NCBI RefSeq assembly: GCF_030704535.1
Contig: NC_081822.1
Location: 11,091,001-11,155,000 of the forward strand
Source: Vitis vinifera
Taxonomy: Eukaryota; Streptophyta; Magnoliopsida; Vitales; Vitaceae
Direction of reading: 5' to 3'
DNA length: 64,000 bases
Shown here: positions 11,968-24,453 of the stretch, piece by piece
Layout: each line of letters opens with the position of its first letter
Position numbering within the stretch: the first letter of the stretch is position 1
Made by a program: the position numbers and the translations under genes
Notes under the pieces: generated by a model
What the model was told of the DNA's origin: nothing
What the model saw: the letters and a program-made list of their open reading frames with translations, nothing else
Databases searched by the model: none

Positions 11968-13493
11968 GTACGATTCGTTCTTTGTTAGTTTTTTTCTAAA
12001 GGTAATCTTTGTGGTATGTTTTGGGAACCCTAGGACCTTGTGTTGATCGACGGTTTTCGGTCGATTCCTGGTGGGGTGACCCATGTGTTTCGATTTGCGT
12101 CTTACTGTTTTAGGGTTTCTGTCGATTTTCGGAATGTTTTCTTTTCAAGAATGGGATGATTCCTTGTTTTAGGGTTTGGAGCGAGTGAAATGAGAGAGTG
12201 TTCTCAGCTTTAATGAGTATTTAAACCAGAGAATCTTTCTATCTATCCAGGAAGTTGTCATTACTTTTTCTCACCTTAAAAGGCGGTTTTTCCCCCTTTT
12301 TCCTTTTATTATTTTTCAATTATACCCTGCGTTGATGCTGAGAAACCTCAAAAAAATTTCAACCTCAGATACCTATTTTTTCCTTTTCAGTGTTGTTCTT
12401 CTCAAATAAGGAAAAACCTACAAGTGTACTCAATTTACTTTTGTTATCTTGCTTTGCCTGCAACTATACTAACCATTATTGGATAATTGAATCATGAAAA
12501 AAAGTAGTCTTTGGGTTTCTGGATTTTTTTTTTTCTTTTTTTCACGCTTAAGTGTGTTTTATTCTCACAAAAGCATTACTGGTTTTGAAAGTTTTCATTT
12601 TTGTGTGTGTATGTTTTTTTCTAAACTTATTGGTAATATTCAAGAATCTGATTCCGTTTCTTTTCTCGTCTTTCAATTTGTTTTTCTGAGTGCAGTTTGA
12701 TATGCCTAGGAGCTTGTATTCCTAGTGTTCTATATGACAATGCAGAATTTTCTTTTGATAATTTTAATCCTTGGTATTTGGAGTCTGGTTGTCCAATCAA
12801 ATTGAATAATGTTATATTTTATATATAAGCAGTTGAAGCTAGAAATGCATCATCTAGATTGGGGCAATTCATGAAATTTGGATCCATAATAACTATTGAT
12901 GGTTTTAAGGTTTCATGAAATTGCCTATCAGAAAAAAGGTTTCATGAAATGCTGCCATTTCACGGTTTTACTATAAATTATGTTCATAACTATAATTTTT
13001 TTAAATAGTCACATTAATGATAATGATAATGATTTTTGTGGATTGGTTAGGTTCTTCATAGGGTGCAACTTGTTTTTGTGTATTCACACCTTTAGTGCTT
13101 TGTATACATTGTCTTTACTTATTTAAAAAAAGGATAATGATAATGATTTTCTACATAATATAAATAAATGGGACTTCAAATTCATGCACACACTTGTAAA
13201 TATGTATCATGATCAAAACTGTTAATTGATGTGTGTGTCAATTCATTTAAACATCAATTAATTTTTAGGACTTGGCACCTTTTGTATAGGCTACGTGTAC
13301 TTTAGTATGCCTATTTTCTAGGGTGTTGTTTATATACTTGCTGATTGCTTATGAAACAATCAATTAATTTGTAGGTTAGATATTCATACAAATTGATAAT
13401 GTGCCTTGGCTTCTTGTATTTAGCATGATATTTGTGTTAACTTCAATAACATTTCTGTTCCATACCTTTATGATATTTAAACTTTGAAAGGAT

Positions 13494-13751
13494 TAATGAT
13501 ATTATCAAAGAGCCAGTGTTTTGAATCAACCTATCAAATTAATTTTAAAAAACATGATGAGGAAAAAAATGGAATGGGGTTTTTTGGAACGTTAGAAGAG
13601 GGAATCAATATTATATGTCACAAAGGTTTGATGATATTATCAAGGAGCCAGTGTTCTGAATCTACCATCAAGTTAATTTTAAAAACTTGATGAGAGAAAA
13701 AAAAAATTGAAATGGGGTTTTTTGGAACATCAGAAGAGTGGATCAATATTA
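13494..13751. repeat. Tandem duplication in the leader intron, period about 135 bp
   Basis: The segment beginning GATATTATCAA(A/G)GAGCCAGT and ending GGGTTTTTTGGAAC plus AATCAATATTAT is present twice, at 13494-13611 and about 13627-13751. It is noncoding. Confidence 0.7.
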
Positions 13752-14908
13752 TCTTTCATTTTTACGAGTAAAATAATATAATTGTTAAGAACTCAATGTG
13801 ACATTCCCCCTTGAATCAGACAAACAAATAAGGTGTTGATCTCATTGAGCTCTTATGCTCTCATGTTTACAACTCTATTCATCTGACTACTAACAGGATG
13901 AACCTTGAGTATGAACCATAATAAAAAAAGTATTCTTAGCCACTATAAAAAGAAAACTGATGCTTGAACCCCTTTTGTGGTCAATTCCTCTTGCTCTCTT
14001 ATGAGTGCCTTGGATTAGGAAAATATTGGTTGGTTGGTAGAATAGTTTATTGGCTTGGAGAGGAAGAGGGTAGCCCCATTCTGCCTTTTTTGATTCATTT
14101 GGAATGTAGGGAATGGGAGAACCTTTGTCAGCTCATAGTGGCCTAAATTAGCCTGGAAGGCGTTCCTGCTTACTCCTTTCTTGGTTGAAGGGCTTTCAAA
14201 GGGCTAAAAATTTGTCTTAGATTTTAGCTTGGGGAAGAACCATTCTTCATTTTTGGGAAGTTGCTTCTTGTATTTTGTTTTGCACTTTGGTTTTTGATGT
14301 ATGCTCCTTGATTGCTTGGGCTGTGCCCCTTTTTGTTAGGACATATAATGTAATTGCCCATGAAAAAGAGGAGATTCACTTTTGATGGGGAACTCAAACA
14401 TGCCATAATTGTTTAAGAGATGGAAGAATTTGATTTACTTTAGAAACTAATTGTTTTTAGTGTGGCATTGAGGTATCACAATAATTAGATGTGGCCAAGT
14501 TGCTTGTTTGTTTGTTTTCTTCGATCCTTTTTGTTTCAAGCTTCAACATGCATTGCTGATTTATTTAAAATGTGAGTGGTGGAATAATATGAATATTATA
14601 GTTGCTTTTGCTTCTATCAATATAGAACTAGTTCTGCAATTCTCTGCTTCAAACTGCTGCTTGAGTTAGATTTTTTTTTTTTTTGGTGATTCAATTGGTG
14701 TTGAATACTTCATCATATACTTTTGCCTGTTAGAAGAACTATATCATGCTTCTCAACCTATGTCTTATCAATTAACATTTGGATGTTGAATAATTGGTAT
14801 TGCATTTTCTCTTTCCTTCCATTTTTAGGAAAAAATATAGTATGCATCGCTAGAGAAAATATCGTATCTGCAAGCATTTGGATTGTTCTCTCGTGTATAT
14901 GAGTGAGG

Positions 14909-17900
14909 ATGGGGTCAGTTTGTTGTGTTCCTGCAAAGGAGAGAGCCCTGCCCAACAGAGCCACAGGTGAAAGTTTGCATAGGAATGTAATATACTCACC
15001 ATCCTGGAGCTTTCACTGGGATAATCGTGGGCGTGTGGCCGGAGAAGTTGACAATACTTCATATGGAGCAGCTCATGCAGTTAGCAGGAATGTTAGCTTG
15101 GAAATGAAGGGGAGATTAGGTCACGAAAGAGGTAATTTTTCAGATGGTGGAAGCTTGTTGGATAATTTTGGAACACCAACGTCTCAAAAGTCTCCAGTTC
15201 ATGAAGGAACGGTTGCAAACTTGATGACCCCTTCAGGTAAAATTTTGTAGCAGTGTTTTTTTTTTTTGTATTGTTTATTCACATAATTTTTCTAGTGACA
15301 CTAACCTGAAGCCCTTTTTGCTCCTTCTGTTTCTTTTCTTTAAATGTGGGATTAATTGTTCCAAGTTTTGCTAGTGCAGTAATTCTTGTTGGTTAAGGGG
15401 TGTCTATTTTTCTTTTTTAAGTATGTTCTATTCAGTAGGGTTGGTTAGGCTTCCTGGTAGTGGTATGATTACCTCATCATTTGAAAAGAGTACCATATCT
15501 ATTTGGATGAGGAGTGTTATTACCTTTTCTCCAGATAGATAAGAAGTAATATATCTATTTGGGGGCTAGCTTAATGTATACTCTGTCATGTGCATGGTGC
15601 AAAAAATTGCACTGTTGTCTATGTATATCTATAAAAATTTATAATATATATCTTTTGCATAAACGTGTCCGTGTTTATGGATATTAACATGCATCTAAAT
15701 GCTATACATGTCTTCTAATACATTACTAGTATGCTTTGAACAACTAAAGCACGAGAAGAAGTTAGCTGCAAAAGAGGCTATCCAAGACATGACATTATGA
15801 TAATTAAAACTTTGATACTTATCACTCACTATTACAGATGGAAACAGAAATAGGAAACTAATTAAAAAGGCTTTTATTTTTGAGGCAGACTTTTTGAGGC
15901 AGACTTTAAAAGATTCAAGCTTTTCTCTTCTTGTTGGAGTTCATTCAATGATTTGGGCCTCAACATAGGTCTGTCTGGGTTCATAGTTCTATCTCATCTA
16001 TGAAGATGTTTTCTATAATGGTAAATTAAGATTAGCAAAGTCTTGGTCATGGAGCATAATTTTCAAGGCAGGCTTTAAAAGATTCGAAGCTTTTCTCTTC
16101 TTGTTAGAGTTCATTCAATGATTTGGGCCTCCACATAGGTCTGTCTTGGTTCATGGTTCTATCTCAGCTACTAAGATGTTTTTTGTAATGGGTTTTTATT
16201 AGTCCAAGGGGTGGGAACTACTTAATCATTATACACTACATTTTTATCTCTTATGTTGTACATGTGATCTATCAAACATTTTCATTTTTAACTATTTAGA
16301 GGGAGGTGTAAAATGATGGAACGGTAGATCCATTTGTTAACTTCTTGTACCACTGTAGATCTTTTGATGAGTGCCGGCTACTAAGATATATAACAACTTT
16401 GTTTCTGTATCATCAAGCCGTCTGCATAGTAGAGGGCCTATTAAGAACTTGGAGAAGATACTTAACCTACTTATATGATCCTCCAAATTACTGGAATAAT
16501 CTCCCTCTCCTGTGTTTCTGCGAATTCCCTAGCATCTCTTTACAGATTCTTTTTATCTTTTCATTGTCATTAATGCCAATGGTAGGGGGACAGGATAATG
16601 AGGGAATGGAGAGTTGAGCTCTTCCAAGAACATAGTGTGGAATATATAGCCATTTTGGACTGAATTTCTGCTCATATATACACCTGTAATTTTAATTTGT
16701 TCCTGTACTCTCCTAACAATTTGGAGTTGTTAATACCTTATTCATGTTCTTTTATATATAGTATTTCTTTTATATGAATTTGTATGTTGATAGACCTCTT
16801 GTTTCCTGATTTCTGACTTTTCATGTGGCAAAAATTGGTAGGATAAGTTCTGGTTGGTCTTACTCATTAAAGACATGTATGTTAGGTTTTTATTCTAACA
16901 GAAAGACTGGTAGAATCATGAGTGATAAAAAATTTAGCTCTTGCAGGAATCAATTTGAAGTCTGGTGCAATTCATTTATGTCAATCATATAGTGTTCTTT
17001 TGGGATAGCTTTAGCTTTTGCTGTTGATGCTAATCCTGTGAGATTGGTTTTGTGTTTGAGAACTGTGTTTTAGAAATACTTCTACAAGAAGTAAGGGTAA
17101 GTTGAATATTTTTAAAAATTAAGTTTGATATTTTTAGAAATTTTATTAACTCATATATACTTCCTGCATTGTGCTTGTGTGGGCCCATATTTGGGAGTTT
17201 TGTTCAGAGATATTGAGACTTTGCCTCTAGGATTCAGACATGGATTTAATCCTTTAGGAAGCTCCTACATAAAGCTTATAAAATAATCATTTTGCTGATT
17301 AATGCTATCCTTTGAGGTATCTACCTCTTGTGGTGATTAAAATATAAAATTTCTTTAGAAACGTAGTATAATATTGTAATCTGTTGGAACTGTAAATGCA
17401 ATCATACTTGCTTCCTTAAGTCTGCTGCACTTCGTTATGCGCTACTGAAAGTATTTAGGTTTCTTAACTGCAATATTTTTTTAACAGTGCTTTCTTTCCC
17501 CTTCCTAAATCTGATGCATTTTCATGTTGGTGCAGATCTGTCCATGGAAAGTAATCATTATACGGAGGTGAGATTGAACCTGTTGGAACTGAATGTTGTG
17601 CAAGAAGCTTTTTTATGAACCTGAGATTATTAGTTTATCTTAACCTCTTTCTGATTATCCTGTAGGTGAAGAACTTAACAGAATCATCAGAGATTGCAGA
17701 TTTATCTGCACCAAAGCTTTCATTTTCCATACCATCAACTTCATCTTTCTCAACACCAACAGAAGATCCATTGTCCTCCCAAACTCACCCTATTCCGGCC
17801 AACTCAACCCCATCAAGGCGGGCTCGTTGTTCACCAGGACACCAGCTGTTGAGACAAGTTTCAGATAGTCGAATCCTAGGATTGAAATCGCCAAATAACA

Positions 17901-18637
17901 ACTCAATGTCTGACCGGAGACCATCTTTTGTACTCTCCACTTGCAGCAATGACTTAACAAATGGATCCCAAGGTGGTTCTTCTGATGGATGGTCCATGCG
18001 CACATTTTCCGAGCTTGTGGCCTCTTCTCAAAGAGAAAGGTGGTCTTTTGACAGTGAGCACTTTGGTTCTGGTCGTGGCAAGATAAGTGGGTCTAGCAGC
18101 AGGTTCTCATGTTCTCCCTCCATTGATCTGCAAAATTGTGGAGCTTGCTCAAAGCTCTTGACGGAGAGATCTTCATTTAGCAGCCAAAAGATTGTTCCTA
18201 ATAATGAGCTCTCAGTGGTTGCTGTGCTGGTTTGTGGACATGTTTACCATGCTGAGTGTCTGGAGACTATGACACTGGAAGCTGACAGGTTTGACCCAGC
18301 TTGCCCAGTATGTATGGTTGGGGAGAAGCAAGTTTCAAAGATGTCAAGAAAAGCTTTGAGAGTGGAAGCAGAGTTAAAGGCAAGGAACAATAAGATATCC
18401 AGAAACAGGGTTGTGGACAGTTATCTTGACGGTGGTTTTGATGTTTGTGATCGCCGGAAACATACTGAACAAGAAAGAAAATTTCCAAAAATGGAATCCA
18501 GTTCCAGTGTAAGAAGCTCCTTTGCAAAGCCTTTCTTGAGGCGGCACTTTTCACTTGGGTCTAAGTGGAGTAGATCTCTTTCAGACAGCGACTCTACTAG
18601 GAAAAAGGGGTTTTGGGCAAGATATCGCAAGGATTGA
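14909..18637 (+). CDS. RING/U-box superfamily protein (putative E3 ubiquitin ligase)
   Basis: Three coding exons, 14909-15236, 17536-17567 (only 32 nt) and 17666-18637, join in frame (phases 1 and 0) to 443 residues. A C-terminal RING-like domain shows C278-x2-C281, then C310-G-H312-x2-H315-x2-C318 and C333-P-V-C336. The tail is rich in Lys/Arg/Ser and ends GFWARYRKD. The long N-terminal half is Ser/Pro-rich and probably disordered. The start is the MGSVCC methionine, because the frame upstream has only a non-ATG codon and this Met is followed by a lipidation-like Gly2/Cys5/Cys6. RING proteins recruit E2 enzymes to ubiquitinate targets; the substrate here cannot be told. Intron 1 (2.3 kb) holds a local duplication. 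The wide spacing between the first Cys pair and CGH is unusual for a classical RING-H2, so catalytic activity is inference. Confidence 0.9.
15896..16189. repeat. Local direct duplication in intron 1 of the RING gene
   Basis: About 125 bp starting GAGGCAGACTTTAAAAGATT at 15896 recurs at 16065 (period about 169 bp) with a few differences. Both copies contain GAGTTCATTCAATGATTTGG. It is noncoding. Confidence 0.75.
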
Positions 18638-19822
18638 ACCATCCAATTGGTCAGAGGTGAGCCATGCCATCCATCTCATCTCATAGAAATAACAATATAT
18701 CGCATTAGCAATTTGGGAATTTTCTTCTAGCGGTAACATAACTTAAGCTATTACAGTATTAATTTTCAGTTCTCATCCCATTGAGGTGTTTCCCCTGCCT
18801 GGTTGCACACCTGGGCTTTAAATGCATTGTCCATCTGAAAATTTAGTTGCACTTTGGTGATACAGATTTCATTAATGGTTGCCTGGAGATCTCAACATGA
18901 AAGGAGCAAGTTGCAGTACCCAAGAAGTTTTTTGAAGGGTGCAATAGCTCACTGTCATTTAGTGTCACAGCCAGGTTGGAAGTGGACTGTGAAGCTTCAC
19001 TATGGAGGTGAGGAATAAGGTAAAATGGCTTTTGAAGAACTTTCACATGTACTAGCTCCAACATGTTTGATGTGTTATTCAAACAGCCATCAGTTTTATT
19101 TTGGAAAAAACCTAGGGCCGTTTGGTGGGCTAATGAAGGCAGTCATTCTACACCGTTTCTCATTTCTCAGGTCATGAACCCATTGGGGTTGTGATAATTT
19201 TAGACAAAAAAATCAATTACCATGCAGTGCTTTGATCCATAATTACCAGATATGCAGAAAAGGGTGTATAGTAAATAAAGTCTGCACCCTTTTCACAAGG
19301 ACTTGTATAAAAAAGGATTATTTAACCCATTATTGATAGTAATAACAAGAAAGCTTGAGCCCAAGCATTGGCCCTCGCATGAAAATTGGTATTCTGGGTT
19401 GTGATTGATTAAAATGTGCTTTATAACATGGGCAAGTTCTAGGGAATGCAACACCCGGCAGATGATTTCAAGTGGATGATTGGAGAGTTGATTTTACCAT
19501 TTATTCAGTCTCCGTTGTTAACCCCATCTTCTTAGGCTCTTTCATGGCATCATCTTGATGTTGGGATATTCCTTCTTGAGGAACCTTTTGTAGGGACTGC
19601 CAAATATCGCCCATAATTCATGGATAGGAATTTTGAGAAAGAGAAGTTCCACATTGCAGTCAAAGGGCCCATGTTCTGCCTTTCATGAGCTCTTTCGATG
19701 TAATGTGCTATTTCTTGCGGTATCATTACAATACGAGGCATTTCACAATTCATTAAGAGAATGACTGCTTCCAACATCTTTAAATGAACTAGTGGTGAAA
19801 GGACAATATCATGTCATTCTAT
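18638..19822. other. Convergent intergenic region
   Basis: It holds the presumed 3'UTR of the plus-strand RING gene and that of the minus-strand Rossmann-fold gene. No further coding exon, RNA gene or clear repeat was seen; the short open frames here are noncoding. Confidence 0.5.
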
Positions 19823-22800
19823 CTACTTTGAAATTGGATTCTCCATATTGTCAATAATGCTCTGTAGTCCCGACCTGTAAGTTGGATGAAGAAGGGTTAC
19901 TCCTAGTTCCTTCTTCATACGAGCATTGGAGACGCGCTTCTCGGCCTGCCGTGCACTTCCAGGAAATACACTCTCTTTGATGTGGTTTGGCCACTTCTTC
20001 TCAATCAAGTCCCGTGCAAATGCAAATACTTGTGCCCGTGGGGCAGGGTCATCATCAACTATATTGTAAATTTTCCTGAACAAAGTGGAAGCAAAGAATG
20101 AATTACATTCTCCTTTGAATAGATGAGGGTTAAACACTCAAAAAGATAATTGAAAGCGACTAGACAAGGATTTTCTTCTTCTTCGCTGATGCCCATGCCT
20201 GGGAGCCCTATGAAAAAAATCATTAGCCGGACTATCCATAAGTGGCCAAGTTATGATTTGGCATGAAACTCTTACCCATTGTGAATGATCAGGCAAAAAG
20301 GGCTGCACCTTAGGAGACTCATTTAGCACAAGCACCCCTTGTGACTTGGTCTTCAAATATGGGAGACTTAAGGAAACCTTTCCACCAGGAGGCAGGAAAA
20401 ACAATCTTTTCTATTTTCTTCCTCTTATTTTCTACTATACTGTTTCCTAATGGGATATGTCATCTATAGGATTAATGTACCAAAAAAAAAAAAAAAATCC
20501 GAGTTTGGTAATGCTGACAATCAGAACCTACCCGACGGATGGTATTTGAATAGTAGCCTTAAGGGCTTGGCAAATGTCCGCAACATGAACCCTGGATGTG
20601 TATTGCCTGGAAATCCTCTTCCTCTGGCCTTCTGTCAAAGGCCCCTGCTTAATTATAGTGTCAACAGCACTGCAAATATAATTCATAAGAATGTCAGCCT
20701 TAAGCATCACACATTTGGATCAAAGCTCAGCTCCATCAGAAATGATTTTTTAACTGTCGAAATAAGGAGATGTGGAAACAGACTGAAAATTGCTCATATT
20801 GGATTGCAAAAATGACAATTCAGGGTGGATCTTGTATATTATTTTATAACAACCTGCTTCATTCCATGTAGATATTATCCACTTTGGATACAATGAGCCC
20901 TTACTACTTTAAAAACCATCTCTATGGTTAGAAGAAGCAGACCATATATATGGTCTCAAGAACTTCTTCACCTATTTGATGTGAGATATCGCATTAGTAA
21001 ACACGTTCTAAAGATGTGAGAAACCATTGGACTCAAAGCGGACAATATCTACATGATTAGGAGAGTGTTACAGATACTGAATGCTAGATATGCAAGATCC
21101 AAGCCAAAAACTGTATCATTTTTGTCAGAATGAGAAACCAACAATTAAGTACAGATTACCAAAACAATTGCAAGCCTACTGATACTCTACAATATTCATG
21201 ACGACCTTCTTCCAGGGCCGTAGATACCTCCAAGTCGAAATATTTGTGTTGAGAGTCCAAGCTCACTGCCCAGACTTGACCATCCTTTCTCAGCAGCTAA
21301 CCTCAATTTAGCTGACTCACTTGCAGGGCTTGCTGGGTAGCTGCCATAGGATTATTGATATTTTTTGTGACATGTTAACTTATTGCACAACAATTCACAT
21401 TGCAAAGTGCTTAGTTAAGAGTTGTAAGACGCTGACACATACTCTTCATCTACCAATTCACCACCACAATTTCCATATACGCCTGCACATTAGAAGGAAT
21501 ATTTCTCAAGTACAAGAACCAAATTGAGGAGCTTTACATGGGCATGAAATACAGATCTGGAGTTAAAATCAGATCATGGGTTTTGAAAGTGAGAAAAAGT
21601 GAATACACATGGCACTGATGGTATTTAACAGACAGGTAATCCGTAGCATGTCTGCCTATGCATGCAAGTATGAAAAAGTGAATTTATTGGTTTATGCAGG
21701 TATGAAAAAGTTATATATTTGTTTCATAGCAGTTATTATGAAGACATACTCGTTGATGACAAATAACAGAGCCACTGAAGATCTCCATCCATGATCCTGC
21801 TTTTAAGAAATTTATCATGCTGAAGAATCTGAAGAAGACACAAGAAAACAAAGCTAAGGGAGCATGCAAGATGGATAATTACAAAAATCAACTAATGAAT
21901 TAAAACATCATTAATATTAGAAACAGTACTCTATGCTTACAGGATCACCAATACCCACAACAGGAGGGATGGAGACTAGGAGGTGCGTACTATATTTCAA
22001 AGCATTTAGTACTCCCAGTCTGAAAAATAAATAACTTAGTTAATCCAGTAGTAAACAGAACTTGTGAAGGCAATGAAAATAAGAATGGTTTAAAAAAGGA
22101 GTTTGAAACATTAAGTGATTTCCTTTCATCAGCATCTATAAGAGACTTGAACCCTAAAAATATTATTATTTGGACAATCTGCCCAAATGGCAGTCATAAA
22201 ACTTCTGCAAGAATGTTGTTATTATCGTTTATCTTTTACAAATTGCCCGGTACCATTTGATACTCTGTCAAGACAATATGAGTTTGATTAATAGGGCATC
22301 AACAGAGCCTGAGATTCATATTCTGGAGATCTTTAAGAACCAGGTTCAACCAACTCTGAGCATCAGCTCAGTTCAGATTCATCAACAGTTGCTTCTAAAT
22401 TTGCGCACAAAGGGCTTATTAACAAAAAATTACAATAGAGATGCATAAAAACTCACTCTGGCTCATTGGCATCAAAGAGGTAGATATTAAATCCCCTCTC
22501 TTCGAGTTTCTTCTTTTTAAAAGCGCTAGTGCAAGTCCCAGAGACAACCCTACAATTTCAGTGTCCAATATCTTAGATTTTATATTGATATTCCCAATAA
22601 TATTAATAGCACATTCCACAAAATTCAATAGAAAATAGATGTGGCATCAATTAAATGTTCTATCAAAGAAATTGTAGCAACCAACTAAATTATAATAGCC
22701 TCGTTGATATTGTAATTCAATAAAGAGATCAGGTATAACAGCAATAGAACTACATGCATCCACTGATAAAAAGGTACAACAGTGGCAAAAAGATCAAACC

Positions 22801-23316
22801 AAATTTACTAATTTCCTCATTTTCCATCCAATCCAATTCAACTATGAAATGTAGCAAAATTCACGCTTTCTGTTACTCTTTATATTTACAAGTTTATTCG
22901 TTTTCTTTTTATTAGGAAACATTTTCCGGGGATTTGGGATATTCAAATTTCAACCAGAAAATGAAAATGAAATATTTGTTTGGGACCAAAGAAAGCAAAC
23001 ATCAAATCGAATCGAATCCATTTACCGATGGAAACATAAATAAACGAGTGGAAAACAAAGAAAACCCCAGAGATTACCATCCGTGGTTCTTGAGATCTTG
23101 TGCGAAAAACTGCCCCACGAAACCCATCCCGAGAATGAACATCCTATTCCGAGACTCCGAAACTTCAGTCTCGGTCGAGCAACGTAGAACACCGGTCGAG
23201 GCTCCTGGAAACGATTCCGATTTTAGAAATCTTGGAAGATGGAGACTCGTCGGTAAACTTTTGCCGACTTGGAGAGGAGTTGCCAGAAACTGGCACGACA
23301 GTTGGCACATGACCAT
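19823..23316 (-). CDS. Plastid-targeted NAD(P)-binding Rossmann-fold (epimerase-like) protein
   Basis: Eight exons: 23316-23078, 22549-22457, 22019-21941, 21828-21750, 21482-21443, 21340-21206, 20669-20532 and 20075-19823. All join in frame to 351 residues. Residues 1 to about 50 look like a plastid transit peptide (Ser-rich, few acids). The nucleotide-binding loop ILGMGFVG (61-68) is followed by WVVSGTCTS, a YLFDANEPE strand end, LLVSIPPVVGIGDP, YLSSTSVYGNCGG, FRLGGIYGPGRS and YNIVDDDPAPR. These are marks of the extended SDR/epimerase type related to bacterial YeeZ. The usual catalytic Tyr-x3-Lys is not evident at its normal place (SESAKLRLA), so the reaction is unknown. The closest relative I recall is Arabidopsis At1g19690. 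The donor of exon 6 (GTCGTC) is weak. The gene converges on the RING gene. Confidence 0.92.
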
Positions 23317-23602
23317 TTCCCCGAAAGATCGGGCGACAAAAAGAAAAAGTTATCGGTTGAGATCGCTTTGAAAGTAAGCGAGGGTGTGACTGTGAGGGTC
23401 GAGACCCTGACTTTTGAATCCACCTGGAGTTTGGATACCCATGTGATTGAGGCCCATTGGGCCAAGTTGAGCCCAAGTAAACAACCCTTTCATCTTTTAT
23501 CCATTCCAAACGTGGGAAAGGGGGAGCGGGAACGAGCATATGCTTTCAAATACAATGATTAAAAATGATCAAATTCTTTCGTATTTAAAAAAAAAAAATT
23601 AA

Positions 23603-23990
23603 TATTGTTGTAAGACAAAGACAAATACAATGCAAATTAAAATAGTAAAAATAAAATATATCTTACTTTGATAATAATATATAATAAAAAAAAAAATCAA
23701 AGAAGAGAGTTAAGAAAATTGAGATAATGAAAAATAAAGAGAACGAGATAAAATAAGAATTTTTTTTTTTACTTAAGGATACATATTACATAGGGACGAG
23801 AAGTCCTTTTATAGGCTTTCCAAATGGCTTTCATTAATATTCTCATTAATGAGTATTAATGAAAGTCATAAATAATACTTAATTAACATTTATTATAATT
23901 AATACGGTGACATTCATTACTTCAGTTTTAACTAATATTTCCATTTCTCCTTTTCACGTATTAATCATTAACAAGTGTTAACCCTATGTC
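23603..23990 (-). mobile_element. Possible solo LTR (Copia-like), minus orientation
   Basis: Read on the minus strand, the stretch has the layout of an LTR: an AT-rich U3-like part, a core promoter CCTATAAAAGGACTTCTCGT near 23800, then a T-rich R/U5-like part ending CTTACAACA. I saw no second LTR and no clear target-site duplication, so the call rests on composition and the promoter-like core. It ends about 450 bp upstream of the TLC gene start codon. Confidence 0.3.
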
Positions 23991-24453
23991 CATCTTTGGT
24001 GATTAATAGATACCACTGAATTCCTGGAATGGAAACTACACGAAACCCAATCCCCACTAACTAATGACTGCTTTGAGTGAGGGCAATCGGTTTTGTATTC
24101 ACATCAACAATTAAATACCGCTAATTCCATTCACCTGCCATTCCAATATACCAGAAGAAGGCGGCACATTAAACCCAACTTCGAAAAAATTCAGGAGCCA
24201 ACTGATATCGACTCCCCATCCTTTCTAATGATGATTTTGGGTTGGAGTCAAGCCTGGCCATGTTATGAATTTATGATACAGATGAGCAACCTAACTCCAC
24301 CTGTCACAATATTTAATGCCCTTTTAAGTTTCAACAACAAAAACCTTAGCCTCCAGCTCACAAGTTCAACTTCTGGGAAAGCTATTTATCTTCCCCTCCC
24401 TCTGTGTCCTTGTGCATGCGACACTCGTCTCTTATTTTTTCTTGAAGAAGCAG

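Noticed and set aside
13964-14406. Open frames in the leader intron of the RING gene, considered as a LINE tail
   Set aside because: A vague resemblance to reverse-transcriptase tails in wording only; no motif could be supported.
20138-20404. An 88-codon open frame on the minus strand
   Set aside because: It lies in the last intron of the Rossmann gene; the flanking exons join in frame without it. It may be repeat-derived.
23165-23562. Overlapping open frames on both strands around the start of the Rossmann gene
   Set aside because: Only the frame beginning at 23316 (minus) carries the GxGxxG loop and splices onward in frame.
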